64,000 nt of DNA from JAJYVT01 sp027339205. Its GTDB lineage: Bacteria; Actinomycetota; Acidimicrobiia; Acidimicrobiales; RAAP-2. This document shows positions 51,107 to 59,895 of the stretch, piece after piece (position 1 is the first letter of the stretch; every line of letters starts with the position of its first letter). The stretch spans positions 1 through 64,000 of the forward strand of contig DAHWOV010000098.1 in NCBI GenBank assembly GCA_027339205.1, read 5' to 3'. A program made the translations under genes and the position numbers. The notes below the pieces were generated by a model. The model made no database searches and was not told the DNA's origin. It saw only the letters and a program-made list of their open reading frames with translations.

Positions 51107-51684
51107 GACGATCTCCTCGAGTTGGGCGCGCACCCGCAGGGCGCGGGATCTGGCTGGGAGGGCACGGGCGCCAGCCGGTCCGGACGTGCGGCGCGCGGGC
51201 CATCTGGGCAGCTCTCGGCAGCTTGCTGACCTCCCCTTTCCCTTTTCTTGTCCTCGGTGCACTTTGCGGCGTCAAAAGAACGACCCAACCTGCCAAGGAG
51301 GTCACGATGGTCGTCACCGACTCCGATACCCAGATCCTGAGAACCTTCTCATGCTACCAAATCGCAACCTTGTTGCACCGCGAACCGGCACCCCTGATCC
51401 GCGCGGAGCGGTCGCCGACGCGCCGGCCGACCTGGCGCCACTTCGCCACCCACGGAGATCTGACCGTTGGGCCGCCGGGGCTCGACCGAGCCCGAGGATG
51501 CCGCCGAGCTCGATGTCGCCGATCCCGAGCTGGCCGGCGAAGCAGAACCCGAGGGTGTCGACGCCGGGCAAGACGCGCATCGCGTTCACGACGAGAGCCG
51601 GACCGACCGTGGTCTGGGGAGGGCGGTGCCGGGGCCGTGAGGGCGTGTTGGCGGCGGGCGGTGGCGTCGTCGACGTCTCTAGTC
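51107..51684. other. Degenerate spacer with orphan ribosome site and gene fragments
   Basis: On the plus strand a perfect AAGGAGGT (51295-51302) precedes the ATG at 51307. About 55 codons look coding (MVVTDSDTQILRTFSCYQIA...) and then run antisense into cydC without a stop. On the minus strand, ~51480-51625 reads as a hydrophobic, protein-like piece (PGVDTLGFCFAGQLGIG). Neither makes a complete gene, so I read the region as the remains of one or two broken genes. It also holds the TetR promoter. Confidence 0.4.
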
Positions 51685-53487
51685 CTAGTCCGAAGTGACG
51701 CGACCCCTGCCACCCGATGCTGCGCCACCCGGCGCCACCGTGCCTGCGATCCCCCCGAGCGTCTCCTCGGTCTCTCCATCGCCCATCGTCGGCCCGGGCG
51801 CGGTGTGACCGTCCGCCATGACGACCACGCGGTCCACGCGCTCGAGGTCCTCCGCCCGGTGGGTGACGAGCACCACGCTGGTCCCGCGAGCCGCCGCGTC
51901 ATCGACGATGCCGGCGACGAGCCGCGCACCGTGCTCCGGGTCCAAACCCGCGGTCGGCTCGTCGAGCACGAGGATCGGTGCGTCGGCGAGCAGGGCCCTT
52001 GCAAGCGCGATCCGGCGCCGCTGGCCGCCCGAGACCTTGGCGCCCTCCTCCCCGACATGGGTGCGAAGGCCCTCGGGAAGGCCCGCGACCCACTCCGCGA
52101 GCTGAGCTCGCTCCAGGGCGGCGGCGACCTCCTCGTCGTTGGCGGTTGGCCGCCCGAGCGTGACATTCTGGCGGATCGTGCCGGCGAAGACGTGCGCGTC
52201 CTGGTCGACCAGCGCGATCGCACGTCGCACGTCTCGCTGACGGAGCGCGTCGAGGGCCACGCCCCCGAGGGCGGCCGTCCCCTCCTGCAGCGGCCAGAAG
52301 CGCAACATCGCGTGAACAAGGCTGCTCTTGCCCGCACCGCTCGCGCCCACCAGACCTACGCGTGTGCCGGGTCCGACGTGGAAGTCCATGCCGTCGAGCG
52401 CCCAGGGGAGCTCCGGGCCGTAGCGAAGACGCGCGCCGCGAAGGTCCACCTCGGGGCAGCCGTCGGGAAGCCTCGCAGGATCCTCGGGGTCGGTGACGGG
52501 GATCGGGACGGACGCGAGGTCGAGGACCCTGCGGCCTGCAGCCACGACGTCAGCAGCGCGGACCGCGGCGGTGGCAACCGCAGGGACGGTCTCGAACGCT
52601 CCGACTGCTGCCAGCGGGAGCACGGCGAGCATGACTGCCCCCATCTCGTGCGCGCGCACGGCGGAGACGCCGAGCGCGAGAACGGCCGTCACCGCGGCGC
52701 CCAGGCACACGGTCACGATCGCGCCCGACGCGCCTGCCGCCCACGCCCGCCTTCTCGCGATCGAGGTGAGCTCCCGGTCGGTCGTCTCGAGCTCGGCGAG
52801 CGCAGCGTGCTCGCGGCCGAATGCGAGCAGCTCCGGTGCGGCGCGCAGCAGGTCGATGACCTCCGCCGCGAGGCGTCCGCGCAGCTCGGCCTCGCGGCCC
52901 CGTGCCGTGCCGGTCGCGACCGCCGCCGCCGGGGCGGCGACGATCGCCACCACGAGCGACGCAGCCAGTGCGCCGCCGGCTGCAGGGAGAACGACCGCCA
53001 CGAGGATGACGGCCACCGTCGCGGCGGCGACGGTCACGGCGACGGGGAGAAGGCAGCGAAGGTACAGGTCCTGGAGGGTGTCGACGTCGTCGGTGAGGCG
53101 CGCGAGCAGGTCTCCGCTCCGCCAGCCCCGCAGCCCGGCCGGCGCGAGCGGCTCCAGCCGGTCGTAGAGCCACACCCGCCAGCGTCCGAGCGAGCGGAAG
53201 GCCGCATCGTGCGCGACGAGGCGCTCGCCGTAACGGAGGGGACCGCGCAGGAAGGCGAGCACCTCCACGGACGCGAGGATGCCGGCGATCGCGCCGAGCC
53301 CCGGGCGGAACGCCGCCCTGTCGACGACGTAACCGGAACCGGCGAGAAGTCCGACGGTCGCGAGGGCACCGAGCGCCCCGAGCAGTCCCGCGAGCGCGAG
53401 CTTGCGCCACGGCGGCGCGCCGATGCGCAGGAGGGTCCGGATCACCGTGCCTGCCGAGCCGGGATCCGTGCGGACCGGCTCGCTCAT
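51685..53487 (-). CDS. cydC: Thiol-reductant ABC exporter subunit CydC
   Basis: This 600-residue half-transporter has an N-terminal six-helix ABC membrane domain (~20-310) and an ATPase domain from ~350: Walker A LVGASGAGKSSLVH, signature KVSGGQRRRIALARALL, Walker B ILVLDEPTAGLD, switch VTHRAED. With CydD it exports cysteine/glutathione-type thiols, needed for cytochrome bd assembly. The last ~30 residues are Gly-rich. The ATG overlaps the cydD stop (ATGA). No cydAB genes are in the window. Confidence 0.9.
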   Translation of the reverse strand: MSEPVRTDPGSAGTVIRTLLRIGAPPWRKLALAGLLGALGALATVGLLAGSGYVVDRAAFRPGLGAIAGILASVEVLAFLRGPLRYGERLVAHDAAFRSLGRWRVWLYDRLEPLAPAGLRGWRSGDLLARLTDDVDTLQDLYLRCLLPVAVTVAAATVAVILVAVVLPAAGGALAASLVVAIVAAPAAAVATGTARGREAELRGRLAAEVIDLLRAAPELLAFGREHAALAELETTDRELTSIARRRAWAAGASGAIVTVCLGAAVTAVLALGVSAVRAHEMGAVMLAVLPLAAVGAFETVPAVATAAVRAADVVAAGRRVLDLASVPIPVTDPEDPARLPDGCPEVDLRGARLRYGPELPWALDGMDFHVGPGTRVGLVGASGAGKSSLVHAMLRFWPLQEGTAALGGVALDALRQRDVRRAIALVDQDAHVFAGTIRQNVTLGRPTANDEEVAAALERAQLAEWVAGLPEGLRTHVGEEGAKVSGGQRRRIALARALLADAPILVLDEPTAGLDPEHGARLVAGIVDDAAARGTSVVLVTHRAEDLERVDRVVVMADGHTAPGPTMGDGETEETLGGIAGTVAPGGAASGGRGRVTSD

Positions 53488-55316
53488 GGGCCGGGCGCTT
53501 CCCCCGTACCGTCGAACGCCTCGCGTCGCGAAGGCAGCACGACAATCCGATCAAGGCGCGCAACGAGCTCGGGTCGGTGTGCGGCGACGAGCACCGTGCG
53601 GGACTCGAGCCACGGGCCGAGGGTGTCGCGCAATGCGGCTTCGGCATGCGCGTCGAGGTGCGCGACGGGCTCGTCGAGGAGGACGATGGGCGCGTCCCGG
53701 ATCACCGCACGGCCAAGCGCGAGGCGCTGGCGTTCACCCGCGCTCAGCGAGACGGGGCCTTCGCCCAGTTCCGTCTCGAGTCCGCCGGGGAGCCCGCTCA
53801 CGGTGTGCGAGAGGCCGACCATCTCGATCGCTCGGGCGAGGGAGGCCTCGCTTGCGAAAGGATCGGCGATCCGCAAGTTGTCGGCGATCGAGCCGTGCAG
53901 GAGATGGGGTCGCTGCGGCACCCATGCGAGCATGCGCCGCCACGTCGGATCGTCGACGGTGGCGAGGTCATGGCCGCCGACGACCACCCGTCCCGCGACC
54001 GGGCGCACGAAGCCGAGGAACAGGGCGATCGCGGTGGACTTGCCTGAGCCGGAGGGGCCGACGAGCGCGACATGCTCGCCTTGGGCGAGGTCGATCGAGA
54101 ATCCGCGCAGAGCCGGGGTGCCGCGCCCGGCGAACATGACCTCGACGTTCTCCGCGCGCAGGGCCGCGCCCCCGGCGTGACGGGTGCCGGGCGCACGCGG
54201 CTGCTCCGGCTCGGCGGCTCGAGCGCCAAGTCCCCTGTCGTGGCGGTCGTGGCCGTCGAAGGCATCGTGGCCGTCGTCGTCGAGCTGTGTGCGGGGCTGT
54301 CCCCCGCGAAGCTCGTCGTCGAACGATACGGTGTCCGTGTCGAGTACCGAGAGGATGCGGTCCGCAGCCGCTTGCCCCTCTGCGCTCGCATGGAACTCGG
54401 CGGCGGCACGGCGGAGCGGCAAGAAGACCTCCGGAGAGACGAGGAGCACGGCGAGCGCGGTGTAGAGGGTGACGTGCCCGCCGAGGAGGCGCAGACCGAG
54501 GACCATGGCAACGAGCCCGGTGCCGATGCCAGCGATGAACTCGAGCGCGAGTGCCGACAGGAAGGCGACGCGCAGCGTGCCGAGGGTCGTCTGGCGCAGC
54601 CCCTCGGTCGCCTCAGCGACCTCGCGGCGACCCTGCGCCTCGCGGCCGAATGCGCGAAGGGTCGGCAGCCCCTGCAGGAGGTCCAAGAAGCGTGCCGAGA
54701 GCGAGGAGAGCCGCCGCCACTGGCGGCGGGTGCGTGCCGCGGACTCGCGGCCGAAGTACACCATCGCCACGGGGACCAGCGCGACGAGGCCGAGGAGGAT
54801 GAGCGCGGAGGGCCAGTCCTCGCTGGCGACCCATGCGAGGATCCCTATCGGGGCGAGCGCGGCCAAGACGGCTTGGGGCAGGTAGCGACCGAAGTAGGCC
54901 GTGAGCGCGTTCGTGCCGCGGGTCGCGGCGAGCGAGAGCTCGCCGGCTCGCTCACCGCTCAGCCAGACCGGACCGAGGGTGAGCGCGTGGCGGAGCAACT
55001 GACGCCGCAGCGTCGACGTGACGGTCGCCCCCGTCGCCTGCGCGGCCGCCTCACCTGCCCAGCCGAAGAGCGCACGCGCGACGAAGGCGGCGAAGAGTCC
55101 CGCGAGGCGCGCGGCGACGCCTCCGAGGGTGGCCCCGTGCAGGACGACCGCCGAGACCACTGACGCGAGCAGCACGGCCTGTGCGACGACGCAGACGGTG
55201 GACGCGACGCCGAAGCTCACCGCGCTGAAGAGGTACCGCCGCGTCGCGGACACCCTGGCAGCAAGGCGACGGTCGATCAGGCCACCGCGGCGCCGTTGTA
55301 CGGCAGTGGTGGACAT
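53484..55316 (-). CDS. cydD: Thiol-reductant ABC exporter subunit CydD
   Basis: The protein has 610 residues: six membrane helices (~25-310), then an ATPase with Walker A LVGPSGSGKSTAI, signature SLSAGERQRLALGRAVI, Walker B IVLLDEPVAHLD and the switch in VLVAAHRPEL. CydD partners with CydC. Between the membrane and ATPase parts, residues ~338-385 form a charged His/Asp-rich linker (DDDGHDAFDGHDRHDRG), which is unusual. It starts with ATG and is co-transcribed with cydC, overlapping it by 4 bp. Confidence 0.9.
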   Translation of the reverse strand: MSTTAVQRRRGGLIDRRLAARVSATRRYLFSAVSFGVASTVCVVAQAVLLASVVSAVVLHGATLGGVAARLAGLFAAFVARALFGWAGEAAAQATGATVTSTLRRQLLRHALTLGPVWLSGERAGELSLAATRGTNALTAYFGRYLPQAVLAALAPIGILAWVASEDWPSALILLGLVALVPVAMVYFGRESAARTRRQWRRLSSLSARFLDLLQGLPTLRAFGREAQGRREVAEATEGLRQTTLGTLRVAFLSALALEFIAGIGTGLVAMVLGLRLLGGHVTLYTALAVLLVSPEVFLPLRRAAAEFHASAEGQAAADRILSVLDTDTVSFDDELRGGQPRTQLDDDGHDAFDGHDRHDRGLGARAAEPEQPRAPGTRHAGGAALRAENVEVMFAGRGTPALRGFSIDLAQGEHVALVGPSGSGKSTAIALFLGFVRPVAGRVVVGGHDLATVDDPTWRRMLAWVPQRPHLLHGSIADNLRIADPFASEASLARAIEMVGLSHTVSGLPGGLETELGEGPVSLSAGERQRLALGRAVIRDAPIVLLDEPVAHLDAHAEAALRDTLGPWLESRTVLVAAHRPELVARLDRIVVLPSRREAFDGTGEAPGP

Positions 55317-55399
55317 GGCGCGGCCAAACTACTGCCATCACGTCCACCACCGACAGGCGGGGTCGTAGAGCTCGATGACGCCGCGCGCCGACAGGTGCC

Positions 55400-56281
55400 T
55401 CAGGCGCCGGGGTGCCCTGTCGCCGCGGGGTGCGCTGTCATCCTGACGGCTGGTGGCATGTGGCTTGTCGCCGACGGATGTGTCGTCGCCGACGGATGTG
55501 TCGTCGCCGACGGATGTGTCGTTGCCGACGGATGTGTCGTTGCCGACGGATGCGACGATGGCGGCGTACCGGAGACCGCAGCTGTCTCGGTCCCTGGTCT
55601 TGTCGTGGACACGATTGTCTGGCACTTGGCGGCGGTGCCCGACGGTGTCGCCGTGCCCAGCGCCGATACGAGCGCCTTGAAGGCCGTCGATGTGAGCGCC
55701 TTCGATGCCGATCCCGACCCTGTGCGGTAGATCGCGAGGAATGCCGTGCACAGCCCGAACGTCGCGTGGCCTCTTGTCATGCCGGTGGCAGGGCCGGCAG
55801 GAGTTGTCTTGGCGGCCGCAGAGCCGCTCTGGACGTTGTTCGGGGAGGCCGTCCCCCCTCCCGCCCGTGTGCCGGACTTCGGCTGTGAGGAGCTCGAGAA
55901 TTGCACCACCGCGTGCGAGCTGGGCGACTTGTGGGAGGCGAGGTCCACGCCGACGGCGGCTGCTGCCGTCGCGAAGCCCAGCGCGCCGACGACGGCCGCG
56001 GTCGCGACCTTGAACGGCAAGAGCTTTTTGCGCATGGGGATCTCCTTGGTCAGAGGGCGAGTTGCCCGTGCGACGGCGGCAACCTTGCGCACCACCTCGT
56101 CCTCGAGGCAGAGCTCGCCAGGAAGGGCCGGAGCGTGAGCAGCCTGCACCAGCCGGGCTACCTGCGAGTAGCCAGGGGGCGCGTCAGCCGGGTCGATCCT
56201 TCCAGCGAGCAAACGCTCCGCGGTGCCGTCGTCGATGGGCCATCTGTGCATCTCGTCTTGGAGATCGCGCTCGGGTGTCAT
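55400..56281 (-). CDS. Membrane anti-sigma-factor-like partner of the ECF sigma factor
   Basis: The product has 293 residues. The N-terminal ~80 residues are a soluble helical domain (RWPIDDGTAERLLAGRIDPAD). A single membrane helix (VATAAVVGALGFATAAAAVGV, ~90-110) leads to an extracytoplasmic Ser/Thr/Ala-rich region, ending in HPSATT repeats (~250-280). No zinc-binding HxxxCxxC is visible. It overlaps the sigma-factor gene by 4 bp (ATGA), the usual arrangement of an ECF sigma factor with its membrane anti-sigma factor. The assignment comes mostly from context and topology. Confidence 0.65.
   Translation of the reverse strand: MTPERDLQDEMHRWPIDDGTAERLLAGRIDPADAPPGYSQVARLVQAAHAPALPGELCLEDEVVRKVAAVARATRPLTKEIPMRKKLLPFKVATAAVVGALGFATAAAAVGVDLASHKSPSSHAVVQFSSSSQPKSGTRAGGGTASPNNVQSGSAAAKTTPAGPATGMTRGHATFGLCTAFLAIYRTGSGSASKALTSTAFKALVSALGTATPSGTAAKCQTIVSTTRPGTETAAVSGTPPSSHPSATTHPSATTHPSATTHPSATTHPSATSHMPPAVRMTAHPAATGHPGA
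55467..55556 (-). repeat. Five 18-bp tandem repeats encoding HPSATT
   Basis: Five copies of an 18-bp unit (plus strand GTCGCCGACGGATGTGTC and close variants) lie in frame at the 3' end of the anti-sigma-like gene. They encode repeated HPSATT on the minus strand, a His-containing, potentially glycosylated or metal-binding tail. Copy number may vary among strains. Confidence 0.88.
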
Positions 56282-56835
56282 CGCGTTACACCCTCGAGAG
56301 AGAATTTGCCAGCGAGTCTGCGAAGTGCCCGATGCTGGAGAACCCGGACGGTTCCTGGTCGCTTGCCCATGGCGGCGGCGACCTCCTCGACCGTGAGCCC
56401 CCCAAGGACTCGGAGCAGCACTACTTGCGCCTGGTCAGGCGAGAGCGCAGCAGCGAGCGCCCGCGCCGCTGCCGCCGCGTCGGACGCGTCGAGCGCCTGC
56501 CGCTCGGTCTCGGAGGCGTCGAGGACCGCGTCGAAGACCTCCTGGGGGGCCGGCTGCGCGGGATGTCTGGCGGCGTCGCGCCAGTGCTGGACGACCTTGC
56601 GGTGCGCGATCGTGAAGAGCCACGCCCGGAATGCCCGCTCGTCCCCCTCGAACGATCGGAGGCCCCGCGCGGCCGCGAGCCATGCCTCGGAGGCCAGATC
56701 CTCGGCTTCGGAAGGTGCGTGCGCGAAGAAGTAGCGCAAGAGGTTTGCGTTGAGATCCCGGTACAAGAGCGCGAACGCCTGCTCCTCCCCGGCACGGGCG
56801 GCATCGAGCACCTCGGAGAACCTCTCCCCCAACAT
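56278..56835 (-). CDS. ECF-type RNA polymerase sigma factor
   Basis: The product has 185 residues, the normal ECF length. Region 2 (~20-85) has LLYRDLNANLLRYFFAHA, EAEDLASEAWLAAARG and FRAWLFTIAHRKVVQHW. Region 4 (~130-175) has LSPDQAQVVLLRVLGGL, TVEEVAAAMGKRPGTVRVLQ and HRALRRL. It redirects RNA polymerase to a stress regulon and is presumably held by the membrane protein encoded next. Start ATG at 56835; rnpB lies just upstream on the same strand. Confidence 0.9.
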   Translation of the reverse strand: MLGERFSEVLDAARAGEEQAFALLYRDLNANLLRYFFAHAPSEAEDLASEAWLAAARGLRSFEGDERAFRAWLFTIAHRKVVQHWRDAARHPAQPAPQEVFDAVLDASETERQALDASDAAAAARALAAALSPDQAQVVLLRVLGGLTVEEVAAAMGKRPGTVRVLQHRALRRLAGKFSLEGVTR

Positions 56836-56915
56836 CCCGCACCATCATGACCGGCGGAGCGCACGAAGTGAAGCCCGACGCCGCACGCGCGCTGTCGCCC
56901 ACCTCCCTGGCGAAG

Positions 56916-57295
56916 ACGATGAGCCGGCCTGTAGGCGGGATTCTGTCGAGCCTCGAAGAGGCTCGGGTGACCATCCATCTTCGCGGCCTACCTGGGGACT
57001 GCCCCGTTCGGGGCGGACGGGCCGCCCGTGTCCCACGCTTGGCCTTGCTCCGGGTGGGGTTTACCGAGCCGGCCCGGTCACCCGGGCCGCTGGTGCGCTC
57101 TTGCCGCACCGTTTCACCCTTGCCTGTGCGGGCTTCGGCCCGCCATCGGCGGTCTGTTCTCTGTGGCACTTTCCTGCGGGTCGCCCCGACTGGCCGTTAG
57201 CCAGCACCCTGCCCTGCGGAGTCCCGACCTTCCTCGATCCGGTGTCGTGCAGCCGGCACGACTCGGACCGCGGCCACCCGGCCGGCTCATCGTCG
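56916..57295 (-). ncRNA. rnpB: RNase P RNA, bacterial class A
   Basis: The minus strand carries the conserved regions of the ribozyme in order: GAGGAAGGTCGGGACTCC near the 5' end, GGGTGCTGGCTAACGGCCAG, AGGAAAGTGCCACAGAGAAC, AGGCAAGGGTGAAACGGTG, AAGAGCGCACCAGC, and ACAGAATCCCGCCTACAGGC at the 3' end. The termini form a long P1 helix: 57281-57295 pairs perfectly with 56916-56930 over 15 bp. It processes tRNA 5' ends. The exact ends are set by this helix and may be off by several bases. Open frames across it are spurious. Confidence 0.95.
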
Positions 57296-57401
57296 AGCCC
57301 ATTCTGCCAGCCCGTGGACGGGGTCGGCACGTCTGTGTGCGAGGACGCTTGCGGGGCCTTCGCACCTGGCTCGCTGCCGAGGGCGCGCGCACCCCGTCGC
57401 T

Positions 57402-58820
57402 ATGGTGGGCGCCGTGGCGCACGGTCGTGAAGAGCTGCTCGCCAGCGAGCATGCCGATGCCCTCTCCATCGCCGACCTCTACGACGAGGTCCAAGGCGCG
57501 CTCGAGCGTGCGTTCCCCCGACGACGAGCATTCTGGGTCCGCGGAGAGATCCAGCAGGTCTCGGCGCAGCAGGCGGCACGCGGCCACTGCTACATCGACC
57601 TCGTCGACCCGGAGTCTTCGAGGGATCGCCAGGCTCCGGTCCTCAAGGTGAAGTGCTGGCAGTCGACGTGGGGACCGATGCGGGCGACGCTCGCCCGCGC
57701 AGGGGTCGAGCTGCAGCCGGGGATGGTGGTCTTCCTGCGCGGGACGATCGACTTCTACCGGCCCAAGGCCGAGATCGGCTTCATCCTCGGCGAGATCGAC
57801 GTCACCGCGCTGCTCGGGCGCTTGGCCGCAAAGCGCGCAGCGCTGCTGCGTGCCCTCGAAGCGGAGGGGCTTCTCACCCGGAACCGCTCATGCCCGGTCC
57901 CCGACGTGCCGCTGCGCATCGGCCTCGTCGGGAGCCCTGGCACCGAGGGCTACCGGGACTTCCTGGGCCAGCTGGCGGGCTCGGGGTTCGCCTTCCGTGT
58001 GCAGGTGGCGCCGGCGGCGGTCCAGGGAGCCACCGCACCTCGAGCGATCAGCGCCGCGGTTCACAGGCTCTCAGCGCTGGGACCGGGAGCACTCGACGTC
58101 ATCGTCGTCGCGCGCGGCGGGGGCTCCAAAGCGGACCTCGCGGCGTTCGATGCTGAGCCTGTCGCGCGGGCTGTCGCCACGTCGTCGGTCCCCGTGTGGA
58201 CGGGTATCGGCCACACGGGCGACGAGTCCGTCGCCGACGTGGTCGCGAACCGAGCGTGCATCACCCCGACCGAGTGTGGCAGGGAGCTGGTCCGCCTCGT
58301 CGAGAAGTGGTGGGAGGCGGCAGTCGAGTCGGCATCGTTGCTGCGCCGCAGCGCGACGGCCGTTCTCGTGTCGTCGCAGCGCCAGCACGACGGGGCGCGC
58401 GAGCGGCTCTGCGCGATGGCGCGCCACCTCGTCGACCGCCAACGCGAGCACACCCTGCGCCGTGGAGGGGTGATCCGGCGTTGCGCGCCGCAGGTGCTCG
58501 AGGACGCTTGGAGCTCGGTCCTCCTGCGCGGCGCGCGCGTCGCCCCCTTGGCGCAGGCGAGGCTCGAGCACGCCGAGGACCGGCTCGCCTCCTGGCGCAG
58601 GCTGGTCGCGGCCTACGACGTGGAGCGCCAGCTCGAGCGTGGCTACACGCTCACCTTGGACGAGGACGGCCGGATCGTGCGCCACGCCGGAGAGGTCGGA
58701 CCCGGGCAGCGCCTGGTGACCCGGTTCACCGACGGGAACGTCCGGTCGGTGGCGCAGGCGGTGGACGGTCGAGCCGCCCGTCACGATCGAGAACAGGTGC
58801 ACGAGCCCGCGGAGGCGTGA
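57402..58820 (+). CDS. xseA: Exodeoxyribonuclease VII large subunit
   Basis: The product has 472 residues: an N-terminal OB fold (FWVRGEIQQVSAQQAARGHCYIDL), then the catalytic domain with IGLVGSPGTEGYRDFL, VVARGGGSKADLAAFD and the GIGHTGDESVADVVA motif, followed by a coiled-coil region and a C-terminal strand (RQLERGYTLTLDEDGRIV). It forms ExoVII with XseB and degrades single-stranded DNA. The start is GTG at 57411 or ATG at 57402; the latter is used. Its stop overlaps the xseB ATG. Confidence 0.93.
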   Translation: MVGAVAHGREELLASEHADALSIADLYDEVQGALERAFPRRRAFWVRGEIQQVSAQQAARGHCYIDLVDPESSRDRQAPVLKVKCWQSTWGPMRATLARAGVELQPGMVVFLRGTIDFYRPKAEIGFILGEIDVTALLGRLAAKRAALLRALEAEGLLTRNRSCPVPDVPLRIGLVGSPGTEGYRDFLGQLAGSGFAFRVQVAPAAVQGATAPRAISAAVHRLSALGPGALDVIVVARGGGSKADLAAFDAEPVARAVATSSVPVWTGIGHTGDESVADVVANRACITPTECGRELVRLVEKWWEAAVESASLLRRSATAVLVSSQRQHDGARERLCAMARHLVDRQREHTLRRGGVIRRCAPQVLEDAWSSVLLRGARVAPLAQARLEHAEDRLASWRRLVAAYDVERQLERGYTLTLDEDGRIVRHAGEVGPGQRLVTRFTDGNVRSVAQAVDGRAARHDREQVHEPAEA

Positions 58821-59167
58821 TGGCAGGGTCCATGGACGAGCGGGTGGCCGGCGGAGCTGATCGGCCGGTCGAGGAGATGAGCTACACCGAGGCGAGCGCG
58901 GAGCTCGACGAGATCGTCGGCTTCTTCGAGGGCCGGGAGGTCGACGTCGATCAGCTGGTGGGACGCCTGGTCCGGGCGACCGCGATCATCGAGGAGCTCG
59001 ACAGGCGACTGCGCCGGACCCAGATGCAGGTGGACCAGCTCGTTCCCCGGCTCTCCGCCGTGCTCGAGGAGGCGGCCGGCGACGACGAGCGCCCGGCCCG
59101 CGACGACGAGCGCCCGGCCCGCGACGAACGTGGACACGCCGGCGATGAGCCGCCTGGGTTGTTCTGA
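58820..59167 (+). CDS. xseB: Exodeoxyribonuclease VII small subunit
   Basis: The product has 115 residues. Residues ~20-80 match XseB: MSYTEASAELDEIVGFFEG, then RLVRATAIIEELDRRL. The tail beyond 85 is an acidic/basic low-complexity run with DDERPAR repeats, longer than in most XseB proteins (~80 residues). It binds the coiled coil of XseA. The ATG shares a base with the xseA stop (TGATG), and a GGAGG site lies 5 bp upstream, so the two subunits are translationally coupled. Confidence 0.9.
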   Translation: MAGSMDERVAGGADRPVEEMSYTEASAELDEIVGFFEGREVDVDQLVGRLVRATAIIEELDRRLRRTQMQVDQLVPRLSAVLEEAAGDDERPARDDERPARDERGHAGDEPPGLF

Positions 59168-59895
59168 TGCCCGTGCCGGCGGCCTCCGAGCGTCTCTACT
59201 TCCGCCAGCTCTTGTCTGGTCGCGACTTCGCATGCGACGACCCCGTCGCCCGCCAGATGGTGAACTACGTCTACGCGATCGGAGATCGGAAGTCCTCCGA
59301 GGTGCTCCTCGTCGACCCCGCCTACCGCGTAGGTGAGCTTCTCGACCTCGTCGAGACCGACGGGATGCGGGTGGTCGGGGTGCTGGCCACCCACTATCAC
59401 TTCGACCATGTCGGCGGCTCGGCCATGGGGTACGACGTGGAGGGCGTCGCCGCACTGCTCGAGCGCGTGCAGGTGCCCGTGCACGTCCAGCGGGCGGAGC
59501 TCCCCTGGGTCGTCCGCGCGACCGGACTGGCCGAGCGCGACCTGACGCCGCACGACAGCGGCGACGTCGTCTCTGTCGGGGAGGTCGCCGTCGAGCTCGT
59601 CCACACCCCCGGCCACACGCCGGGGAGCCAGTGCTTCTACGTCGAGGGCAGGCTCGTGTCCGGCGACACGCTGTTCCTCCAGGGCTGCGGGAGGACGGAC
59701 CTTCCGGGCGGAGACCCCGAGGCGCTCTACGAGTCCCTCACGCAGCGGCTCGCGAAGGTCCCCGACGACACGCTCGTGTACCCCGGCCACCGGTACTCGG
59801 AGCAACCGTTCGCCGGGATGGGGGAGACCCGCCGCACGAACGTCGTCTATCGTCCCCGCTCAGCGCAGGAGTGGCTCGCGGTGTTCGGGCGATGA
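59167..59895 (+). CDS. Metallo-beta-lactamase-fold hydrolase (glyoxalase II-like)
   Basis: This 242-residue MBL-fold protein has the metal motif THYHFDHVGG near residue 76, then VHTPGHTPGSQCFY, SGDTLFLQGCGRTDLPGGD and VYPGHRY. The GCGRTD sequence is seen in persulfide dioxygenases and glyoxalase II relatives. It may detoxify thioesters or persulfides. The ATG overlaps the xseB stop by one base, and its stop overlaps the next gene's ATG (ATGA). Confidence 0.88.
   Translation: MPVPAASERLYFRQLLSGRDFACDDPVARQMVNYVYAIGDRKSSEVLLVDPAYRVGELLDLVETDGMRVVGVLATHYHFDHVGGSAMGYDVEGVAALLERVQVPVHVQRAELPWVVRATGLAERDLTPHDSGDVVSVGEVAVELVHTPGHTPGSQCFYVEGRLVSGDTLFLQGCGRTDLPGGDPEALYESLTQRLAKVPDDTLVYPGHRYSEQPFAGMGETRRTNVVYRPRSAQEWLAVFGR

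Noticed and set aside
51223..54180. 985-codon plus-strand frame over cydC
   Set aside because: Only the first ~55 codons after 51307 look coding; the rest is the shadow of cydC.
56836..57401. Small proteins encoded between the ECF gene and xseA
   Set aside because: The interval is occupied by RNase P RNA.
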